The notes under the pieces: model-generated
The model's input: the letters and a program-made list of their open reading frames with translations, nothing else
Databases searched by the model: none
What the model was told of the DNA's origin: nothing
Source: Apoderus coryli
Lineage: Eukaryota > Arthropoda > Insecta > Coleoptera > Attelabidae
Direction of reading: 5' to 3'
NCBI GenBank assembly: GCA_911728435.2
Contig: OU452206.1
Location: 8,400,297 to 8,464,296 of the forward strand
DNA length: 64,000 nucleotides
Made by a program: the position numbers and the translations under genes
Shown: in pieces, positions 55,906 to 64,000 of the stretch
How the letters are laid out: each line of letters begins with the position of its first letter
Position numbering within the stretch: the first letter of the stretch is position 1

Positions 55906-57799
55906 CAATTTTTTTATTATATGGAAGCTTTAATAATTTAATTTCCTAGTAGTTATATATATGTATATGTATCTATATTTTTTAATAAATATTAATACAG
56001 GGTAGTTGAAAAAACGGGTATAAATTCAAATTGAAAAAAGTGTCAAAATTCAACATTTTTCAATCAAAACTGTGGACAATTTGAACATACGTTATAAATG
56101 TTTGTCTTGTTTATAAGTGCTTTTTACTATATTATTTAATTATTTATTTATGCATTTATTTTTATTTATTGTTGAGTTATATTGTTGCCAAAGCGTTCGT
56201 TATTAATTGTTACAGGAAAAAGTTCTTATGCGTTTTTAAAAATATCCTCCTATCGAACTTGCGAACAAATTTGATTAAGAGTTATTGCCTACTTCACTTC
56301 TTTAATTCATATGATTAAAAGCCAAATATATCTAAAAATACTACAAATAGATATAATAGATAAATATATATTCGTAAAGAGAATTATATGTCTTGCAAGA
56401 AAATGTAAAAATATACGGGGTGTAAAAAAAGTACCGCAAATTTACGAATAGCCCTGTGTAGAAACAAACAAAAGTCTTTTCGGAAATGAATTATCTAGAA
56501 AACAAAAAAGTTATAGACCGAAAACGATATCGACCAAAATTGAGTAGCGCCCCCTAGCGGTGAAACGGTTTAACATAGCTTGGAGGACGCATGTCAATTT
56601 TTCGGTATCTGTGATATAAATACGAGTTTCCATAAGGAATCGTCCATTTTTGGCCACCCTGTACATTAAACCATATTTTTATATAATTAAGATTAACAAT
56701 ATAATCTTAACCTCAATACCTGAAGTATCTCATAAATCCATAAATCTTCCAAGACATACCTAGTGAGTATAACATGAATTGATTAACAGTATTCTTCAAA
56801 AAAAATATTAAACATTCAAATACCTTTTTATTTTTAAGTTCTAGCTCTAGCTCTAGTGCTAGAACTAATCTGTCACACCCTGTATATTTTATTATGCTTA
56901 AAAAATAAAAAAATTGCGGCGGCGAACTCCTGAAAACGGTTCAAATATGTTAGAATGGTAAGTATGACGGTACAGTAACCACAAATAAAAATAAAAATGA
57001 ATTTAAATCTTATTTTAAGTAGTGTGGCAGCGGCATTTCACTTTTCATTTTATACATTTTTTTTCGGTTGCTACGCAGTTGTCACACATATTCTACACCG
57101 GTTAAGTTAAGTGTCTGCTGTCTATTTCCCATTGTAAAATTTTCATTGGTATCATTGAAAATAGAAACTCTTTTTTTTCACCATCCACTCGATCCACTTT
57201 TAGATCTGTAAAGCTCCGAGTAAATGATGGGATAAGGAGAGAACGTTCACTTGGCAGCCTTTCCAGACGGCACCGAAATAGCTACACATTATTATTGTTA
57301 TTATGGTCGCAATACCAAACAGTCTGATGCAAAGCTTCTTTCTATCATAATGAAGTTGTACTCGTACGGTCCGTAATACTATATATACAGGTCTAACTTA
57401 ATTATGTACTTCTAAAATACTGCGATTATTAAGTGTAAAGTTGTAAAGTCACATTTTTTCAGTTTACCTTAAATATTCTTCATCGGCTTATTAAAAAATT
57501 ATACAAAGTCTTTGAAAAAAAAGTTTTGTTGACACCGATGAATGAAATTCAAGTTACATTCAATTTGCATACCTTAGTGTGAAGAAATTTGTTGTAAGAT
57601 TTAGACACAATGGTAGGTCTTTTACATTTATTGTCTATTATAGTTTGGTATAATCTAGAATCGATTTTTAGGAAGATAAAATTTCTTCAAAATTTCGATT
57701 GTATCGATCTCCTGAATAGTTAGATTTTTTTTTTAAATCTACTAAAAGGGGTCCCTATGTGGAAACCATCGTGGTATTTCTCTCCTCTATATCGCCGGA
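55906..57799. other. AT-rich interval with a MITE
   Basis: No coding region. The only element resolved is the TA-flanked MITE at 56415-56661. Confidence 0.35.
56415..56661. mobile_element. MITE with CGGGGTG/CACCCTG tips
   Basis: Left tip TA-CGGGGTGTAAAA; right tip TTGGCCACCCTG-TA. About 247 bp, non-coding, flanked by TA. Inner pairing is weak. Confidence 0.4.
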
Positions 57800-58416
57800 A
57801 AGGTGGTTGCTTGGACCACTTATCGGAGGCATTTAAAAACCCTAGAAAAGTACCATCAAAGACGTCTTAGAAGAATTCTTGGAATTGAATGGCAGGACCA
57901 ACCAGCAAACATCAGCGTTCTGGAGGAATCTGAAACAACTAGCATTGAGACGACGATTTTCAGGCACCAGCTGCGATTGACTGGCGAGGTAATCCGTATG
58001 GCCTTCCAAACAGAATCTTGTATTCACATTAAGTCGGCTCACGAAATTCAGGAGGGCAGCAAAAGAGGTACAAGGATGTTCTTAAGACCAACATGAAGAA
58101 GTGTGGCCGAGATGTGATAAACAACTGGGAGCAGATCGCGAACGACCGAACGAGATGGAGGCGTATAATTTAAGACGGCCTTCAAGTTTTTGAAGAGCAG
58201 CGTCGACGACATGATGATACGACGAGACAGTATCGAAAGGAGGGAGAGCGCATCGATGGGGCAGCGCAGCTACAACAGCCAGTACATAGTGGTGATTGGG
58301 TGTGGAAGTTATGTGACAAAATCTGTGACTCTACGATTAGTCTGTTTAGCGATCTTAGGGTTCACAACAGAAATCCCTGAGTTGGAGTAATTCATACTGA
58401 ATGCTGATGATGATAT
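57800..58416 (+). pseudogene. LINE ORF2 C-terminal fragment
   Basis: Encodes WTTYRRHLKTLEKYHQRRLR, RILGIEWQDQPANISVLEE and FRHQLRLTGEVIRM, then after a frameshift near 58080 MKKCGRDVINNWEQIANDRT and FEEQRRRHDD, ending near LFSDLRVHNR. This is the conserved tail of a widespread invertebrate LINE reverse transcriptase. The polymerase domain is missing on the 5' side. The 3' end finishes with GCTGATGATGATATAAA, a TGATGA-like tail. Two other fragments of the family lie at 15338-15411 and 17187-17375. Confidence 0.82.
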
Positions 58417-59140
58417 AAATATGGGATATAATGAACTTTTGTTGAAGGTTCCAGGTCGCAATCCTTAACTAATCAAAGCTTATCAAAACAAAACTACGTG
58501 CAAAAATCGGTTAGTCTAAAAGTTGTAAAGGCGGCGACTGACTTGTAACTGAACGTTGTAATGTAATGCTCTGCACAGCTCTATACGAGCATTCCATTAC
58601 AGCAACGCCTTCAGATTCACTGATTGACTAGCGCCGAACAGTACAAAGGGATTCGCGATAAAACCGACAACACGATGGAGTACCCGCAAGCGCGAGCAGT
58701 TCGCGACGTGCGGCTCTGCTCTCTGTATTCGTTACGCCGCCTTAATATAGCTATGATTGACCCACAAAGTTACTGCATGCATCGTAGCAAACTACTGTAG
58801 TGCGAGCTACTGATAACAATAGGCTTAAGTCAATTGTTTCCAATGCGACACCGCATGTATATTACCTAATAATCTAAGAAAATTGAATTCGCTTTTAAAT
58901 GATATCCTACCCCTAACTTCAAATAATATATGAAAAAATGTATATTTTTATTGAACACTTATATGCCAAAAATCTGTTTCATAATGAGATCCATTATGAT
59001 ACAGATTTTTCATTACGATACAGATTTTTAACCAATAGAAACACATAATTTTTCAATCAAGCATGCTGAGCATTTGACGTTTGTCAATACAAATAATAAA
59101 TATATTATTAGTTCTTCAATATTTATCGGGTGTAGAAAAA
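58417..59140. other. Spacer with a GC-richer MITE-like segment
   Basis: A segment with tips AAGGCGGCG (58527) and CGCCGCCTT (58736-58744) is GC-richer than its surroundings and contains GTAATGTAATGCTC with its approximate inverse. It may be a ~218-bp MITE. The rest is unremarkable. Confidence 0.35.
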
Positions 59141-59280
59141 ATAGCGTATGCAACTCTCATGTAATTGGAATTAATACACTCGCATTAACCATACGAAACT
59201 CACTTTCGGCTCATTTCGTATCCCGGTTAATGCTCGTGTATTACTAACCATCATTACATCATCGTTGCATAACATACTAT
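59141..59280. mobile_element. MITE-like palindromic element, copy 2
   Basis: Left tip ATAGCGTATGCAACTCTCAT; right tip inverted ATAGTATGTTATGCAACGAT. ACACTCGCATTAACC and GGTTAATGCTCGTGT form inner inverse arms. Related to 34927-35057. Confidence 0.5.
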
Positions 59281-59656
59281 TATATTTCAAAATAAAAGAC
59301 AATAACTTAAAAGATTAGACACCCAACTTTTAAAACTTGTCGAAACCTGAAAAAATATCAAAGCAAGATTAGGATTTTCGATCTATATATATCTTTAATT
59401 TAATTATTTAATGATTGTTGTGATAGTATCATAGAATTTAAATATAGTAAACGAGTTGTTATTCTCTGTTCATTTTAGTTTCTCGCGCATTTTATAAAGA
59501 TAGCCGTCGTTAAAAAACTAGGGATTTTAACCTAAAACCTTAGATTCCCCAAAATTATATACCAAAATTTAGCTCAATTGATGGTTGAAACGTTTAGGCG
59601 CAATAGTAGAAGACAGACAGACTTCCACCTGGAAATGGTCTTAATCGTCTCAGGGG

Positions 59657-61708
59657 CAGTGGCGGCTTGTCCTATGAAGCAAGTGAAGCAACGCTTCACC
59701 TAAATAATCAGTAAAATTAATAATATTTCAGTATTTTATTTTATTGTGTAATTATTTTTCTCCATATAAAATTTAAACTACAAATGTAAATGTATACTTA
59801 ATTTTCAACCTGCTTTACCATACAACTGTAATTTTGAATTTCGTCTTCATCTGAAGCAGGCTTTATCGCATACACCTATTTAACATACTTAGTTTACATA
59901 CCTATAGGTATTTCCCTCTTTTTTTATTCGTGGAATAATAGTAAAACATTATTTATTTCGGTATCTCTCTCTTCCCTGTGTGCGACAGTTGACACCCTTG
60001 CCAGTGCTTGTGTCCTATGACAATAGCCTATTTATTTATCATACACGTTCTTATGCAGTTGAAGCGTGCCTCAAAGCATTTTCATCTATAATTCAGCAAC
60101 AATGGGCAACACTGCCATCTGGCATATACCCACTATCGCTCTTCGTATAGACATAGTTGCCAGCGTTTAATTGTACTAAGCATAGCATACGAAACTTGCC
60201 ATTAAAAAAACACTAATGGGTCTGCCAGATAACTTTTTTTTTTTGAAAATGCTATAAAAGAAAAACTGCTGAATATTTTCTCCAATTTCTTTTTTTATTT
60301 GAAAGTACAATCCTTCCGGTTAATAATGACAAATAATTTCATTCAAATGGCTGCCTCGGCTGGCCGTGCAGTAGCCTACACGATCGGTCCAATTTTTAAG
60401 CACATTATCGATTGTGTGCAGCTGTATTTCACCAATGGCTTCACGAATATTGTCCTTTAAAGCGTCAATTGTCTCTGGCTTGTCGGCGTAACACTTATCT
60501 TTGACGGCACCCCACAAATAATAGTCCAACGGTGTCAAATCGCAGCTCCGAGGTGGCCAAACGACATCAGCTCTGCGGCTGATAATGCGATCTTCAAAAA
60601 CAGGGCACAAAACATCGAGTGTAGCTTCGGCTGTGTGGCACGTAGCGCCGTCCTGTTGAAACCAAATGTTGCTAATATTCTCCTCTTCAATTTGTGAACA
60701 AAAATTCGTTCAACATGGCCCGATAACGATCGCCATTGACTGTAACGGCCACTCCTTGCTCATTTTCGAAGAAAAATGGCCCAATTATGCCTCCATACCA
60801 AAATCCGCACCAAAGAGTGACTCGTTTTGGGTGCATCGGCTTTTCAATGTATGCGTGCGGGTTTTCTGTGCCCCAAATGCGACAATTTTGCTTGTTTACA
60901 TACCCGCCAAGATCAAAATGAGCTTCATCTGAAAAGATGATTTTTTGGCAAAATCGGCATCTTCTGTAAGTCGATCGCAGGCCCACTGAGCGAAGCGAAA
61001 ACGCATTGGATGGTCAGTTGGCTTCAACTCCTGAACCAATTGGACTTTGTATGGCGTCATACCAAGGTCTTTATGCAAAATTCGTCTCAATGATGTCTCC
61101 GAAATGTTCAATTGTTGAGACCGACGCTGAATTGATGTTGATGGCGCTTCACGCACACTTTCTGCCACAGCAGCAATATTCTAGGGTGTACGCACTGTTT
61201 TTGGCTTTTCACGCTTTGGTTTATCGATGAGGATGCCAGTCTCTTTCACTTTTTTCACGAGATAACGAACATACGGAGCTGACGGTGCTTCTCTTCTTCC
61301 AAAGAACAGATAAATCTTGTTAAAAATATACAGACACACCTGTTCCGGATTTAAATAAATGTTTGATAAATATAAATAAAGGCAAATGCATAAAATCAGA
61401 GCTTTTAATAATATCTGGTATGAGACGTATTATGATTTGCTAACAAGTAGCATAAAAGTAATTTGATTTACAGTTTCATAAAATGTGTTTTATTTAGTAT
61501 TATTATGACGTAGGTAAATATATTCTTGATACTAATTAGACTTTTTAAAGAAAACAATACTTAGGTGAGGTACCTACTTATAAACATAACCTATATTTTA
61601 TGCAGTTGACGAAGTAGGGATATCCCTATTAATTTTAGCTACCTATTAAGTATATGACTTTATTTTATGTTATGCTTCACCACATTAAACTGCCACAAGC
61701 CGCCACTG
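59657..61708. mobile_element. hAT-type element with internal mariner
   Basis: Tips CAGTGGCGGCTTGTCC and, inverted, CAGTGGCGGCTTGTGG. The flanks CTCAGGGG (59649-59656) and CTCAGGGA (61709-61716) are an 8-bp duplication with one mismatch. CAGTGGCGGC tips are typical of a hAT group. No hAT transposase was seen; the interior carries a broken mariner transposase at 60325-61330, presumably a nested insertion. Confidence 0.78.
60325..61330 (-). pseudogene. Mariner-type transposase, recently broken
   Basis: Most of the protein is readable on the minus strand across frames: APYVRYLVKKVKETG near the start; QQLNISETSLRRILHKDLG and TPYKVQLVQELKPTDH (second DNA-binding region); IIFSDEAHFDLGGYVNKQN (first catalytic Asp); IIGPFFFENEQG; NIWFQQDGATCHT (second Asp); and WPPRSCDLTPLDYYLWGAV (third Asp). 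The end is NEIICHY and a stop at about 60325. At least two frameshifts (near 60905 and 60690) break it. The N-terminal helix is missing. By spacing it belongs to the DD41D-like group, close to the remnant at 3.9-5.0 kb. Confidence 0.88.
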
Positions 61709-61775
61709 CTCAGGGAACGTCAAAATGGTTACCTCTTCAGCTCAATTCTTATCACCCCGTTCACAATACATTCCC

Positions 61776-62344
61776 TGGTTCAATACTAACTTGATGGCTG
61801 CTATGTGTCTTTTCTATTCAATAATAATTTTCTGTTCATTTAAATTAAACCTTTTTGGTTTGCCTCGTATCATAAATTAATATTAATGTACCGTAGCAGA
61901 AAATTACAAGCTAGAGGGAACATTATAACATTTTTTTTTTTTGATAGAAAATTTTCAACACCTTATATTATAGTCAATAGTGCATAAATCCTTTTTCGCC
62001 TTATTGTTACTTAGCCGCTTGAGTGCCCTCTGTAGGCATACAGAGTAGTTCATAAAGCACCTAATTTCTTTCTACTACGTTAATGCAATCGGGTTACAAT
62101 GAGAAGATTAATAGATACCTGGTGTCCAGATATTTGAAAGACAACTCTTACAAAAAATAATGTATAAGATGTTGCTTTGGTTAATAAATATACATATTAT
62201 TCTGCGCTTATTTTAAGAAATAATTTATACTGAATGGCTGCTTGGTCTTTTTTTGCAATAGCTCTATTTTACCTTTTACCAACCTCATAGCAGCAGTAGT
62301 TCGAAATGAAAATGACTTTTGTCTTAAAGGATAAACTATTATTA
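61776..62344. other. AT-rich spacer
   Basis: No recognised feature. Confidence 0.3.
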
Positions 62345-62640
62345 TTGTATTGTCAGAGCTGGGATTCGAACTCAGAATCTTCCGCATGCGAAACGCACGC
62401 TCTATCAATGACGCCACAAAACCTTATATTGCATTACGACATATATTCTTATAAGAGTTAAGGTTCCAACTAACTAATTTTAAACGCAATATTCTCGAGA
62501 ATTATGGCGGCAAATATCAAAAGTGGTTGTGTCCACCCCTACCACAGGGCTAAAGCGATTTCAACCAAAAACTAATGAGTTCATCCTAGGACTCCCCAAA
62601 ATTTAGCTCACACATTTAATTTGATCCTCATCGGATCCTC
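62345..62640 (-). repeat. tRNA-repeat family, minus copy (3' half)
   Basis: On the minus strand: TTTAGCCCTGTGGTAGGGG, TTTGATATTTGCCGCCATA and then the tRNA-like block. It ends shortly after the block, without the GGGGCGACACAAC terminus, so it is truncated. Confidence 0.75.
62354..62417 (-). repeat. tRNA-like sequence, minus strand
   Basis: GTGGCGTCATTGATAGAGCG, TTTCGCATGCGGAAG, then CTGAG-TTCGAAT-CCCAG with one mismatch in the T-arm, and CTCTG. Good B box (GTTCGAATCCC). Acceptor stem absent. Confidence 0.6.
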
Positions 62641-63009
62641 AAAATGCCAACTGTCTTTCATTAATAGAGATGCAAGAAATGTATCGATATATTCGATTCG
62701 ATCTCAACCTGCCTATATTAGTAGAAAAAAATAAAATTAAAAGTTATGCCACATATATTTAAGGTTGAATTATTGCCTTGAGGACTGCAACTGAGTCTAT
62801 TGGCCGCTTGTATGTTAAATAAATATTCTGCTAAAACCTCAAGATTGAAAATCCAATTTGTTAAAATAATGAGCAATAATAATTAGACTATTTCTTCTAT
62901 GGAACCATATTTATCCAAAGCTAATCGCTTTTCATAATGGATTTTTCTCTTAGGATTTGGTTCTAATTAAAACACATTGCAAGTGAACCAATTCTTGTTT
63001 CACAGGTCA

Positions 63010-63045
63010 GACAACGTTTCGGCAATGCCGAATTGCCCTCTTCAG
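63010..63045 (-). ncRNA. Hammerhead ribozyme motif, second type, left arm
   Basis: Minus strand: CUGAAGA, helix II GGCAA/UUGCC, GAAAC, ACGUUGU then C. Core complete. Confidence 0.65.
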
Positions 63046-63132
63046 GGACATTATCGACTAAATCGATGGCGTTCGGTTTTTCATACCTTGAACGCCTGTG
63101 ATGAACAGGAGACGATTTAGTCGATAATGTAC

Positions 63133-63171
63133 CTGAAGAAGGCAATTGTGCATTGCTGAAACGTTGTTGTC
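63133..63171 (+). ncRNA. Hammerhead-like motif, second type, right arm
   Basis: Plus strand: CUGAAGA, then GGCAAU and AUUGCU before GAAAC, so the last helix II pair is weakened. ACGUUGUUGUC has an extra GUU relative to the left arm. Probably less active. Confidence 0.5.
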
Positions 63172-63513
63172 TGACATGTGAAACAAGAATTGATTCACTT
63201 GCAATGTGTTTTAATTAGAACCTCATCCTAAGACAAAAATCCATTATGAAATAATAAAGACGGGTTCACGAAAAAAAAAGAATATATTATATATTATGTC
63301 CATGTCTACAAATTCTGAATGAAAATGTTTTGGTTTGTATACTACTTGTTCATTGCGTTGCTTTTGGAGGTTAAGTAGAGTAGCTATAAGCTAGACTTCG
63401 CCTTCTTAAGTGGTCCAATTTTTGTGATTTATGTAAATCACACAAATATCGGTGTAAAATTTGTATTAAATAAAAAACCAATAAAGACGATTATTATAAT
63501 GCTAATCGCTTTT

Positions 63514-64000
63514 GACATATTTTATTTATCCTTTCATGTACAGGATGTACAGGGTACATTTTTCTAAATAGCTAGATATAGATGATAGATAACTTAGTAG
63601 ATAGATACCTACTTTACCTTTTACTTAAAAAATTGTGCCAAAAAACTATGATATAAAAAATTGTATTAACAATAGATCGGATATCATTCGATGACCGAAA
63701 GACAGACTGTTAACCGAGTTATTTCATACAGGTTCAATTTTTTTTAAACCTATAAAGGGTGATTCAAATTTTAATCGGGAAACTTCACCAATGGCTAGTA
63801 TGGATCAAAATATGAAGAAAAGAAAATCTCACGAGGATCCCAAAGAAATATCTCCACGGCTATTTCATTATGAAATCAAAGTGAATCTTTGGGTGGTTTA
63901 GTAGATAACAATTTTTGTGCTCCTATATTTTCCCAACAGACTAAATGCAGCAGATTTTTATCAGTTTTTACATAATTATTTAAGTATTTTAATGGAACGC
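63514..64000. other. AT-rich edge of the window
   Basis: AAAGGGTGATTCAAATTTTA near 63757 looks like a MITE tip whose partner lies outside the window. No gene seen. Confidence 0.3.

Larger units (their letters stand above)
59560..61775 (-). repeat. tRNA-repeat family, minus copy split by a hAT insertion
   Basis: Minus-strand similarity to 55198-55400 runs from 61775 down to 61717 (GAATGTATTGTGAACGGGG) and resumes at 59648-59560 (AGACGATTAAGACCATTTCC; AATTGAGCTAAATTTTGGTA). The hAT-type element at 59657-61708 separates the two parts. The tRNA-like block is not included in this copy. Confidence 0.7.
62933..63500. mobile_element. Palindromic Penelope-like fragment with two hammerheads
   Basis: Inverted arms of about 125-140 bp (from 62933 to about 63060 and about 63108 to 63250) share CATAATGGATTTTT, TTCTAATTAAAACACATTGC, CAAGAATTG-type words and TTAGTCGATAATGT. 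The outer words GCTAATCGCTTTT at 62920-62932 and 63501-63513 form a 13-bp direct repeat that may be the target duplication. The right side then has a tail of about 250 nt absent on the left. No coding sequence. Confidence 0.6.

Overview
The window looks like a piece of a large, AT-rich insect nuclear genome, perhaps a beetle or a true bug. There are no bacterial-style operons and no rRNA or tRNA gene I would defend. Almost everything recognisable is a transposable element or its debris: mariner-type transposases with their TA-flanked 'CAGGGTG' ends, hAT-type elements with 8-bp target duplications, Penelope-like retroelements, several LINE fragments, a gypsy integrase remnant and a Helitron-like repeat. 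The only clear cellular protein similarity is a broken glutamine synthetase fragment near 40.0-40.3 kb.

Layout. 0.9-3.3 kb: hAT-ended element with long internal inverted repeats and a decayed transposon protein. 3.9-5.0 kb: broken mariner. 5.2-8.6 kb: Penelope-like element arranged as an inverted dimer (reverse transcriptase plus GIY-YIG endonuclease) with hammerhead ribozyme motifs at both ends. 8.8-10.8 kb: TIR element, gypsy integrase remnant, 21-bp minisatellite. 11.5-21 kb: decayed mariner and four LINE remnants from at least three groups. 21.5-25 kb: foldback element, truncated Helitron-like copy, internally deleted mariner inside a 663-bp tandem duplication. 25.1-26.3 kb: second Penelope-like copy. 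28.4-34 kb: mariner shell, hammerhead-bearing fragments, repeats carrying a tRNA-like sequence. 36.4-40 kb: Helitron-like element with ~530-bp internal repeats, inserted in a TA-flanked long-TIR element. 40.4-42.5 kb: apparently intact mariner with 362-bp TIRs. 43.5-47.4 kb: mariner remnant, then a LINE inside another TIR element. 48.2-51.7 kb: palindromic hammerhead element, more hammerheads, a LINE tail. 54-59 kb: inverted repeats, tRNA-like repeat, LINE tail. 59.6-61.7 kb: hAT-ended element carrying a mariner inside it, itself inserted in the tRNA-like repeat family. 62.3-63.5 kb: another tRNA-like repeat and a palindromic hammerhead pair.

The strongest unusual signal is a set of thirteen hammerhead-like motifs (twelve with a recognisable core, one of them with a core mutation, plus one more decayed) on both strands. 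They fall into two core types (CUGAUGA with ACAUGU, and CUGAAGA with ACGUUGU). Four loci are inverted dimers of Penelope-like 3' ends, three with motifs clearly at both ends and flanking direct repeats of 12-17 bp. In three of them one end carries an extra terminal tail of about 38 nt and the other end stops short. That recurring asymmetry suggests a shared, non-random integration mechanism.

All calls come from reading the sequence and from memory of the families. No database search was run. Family names for decayed elements are approximate, and most boundaries inferred from repeats are good to a few bases only where a target duplication is stated.
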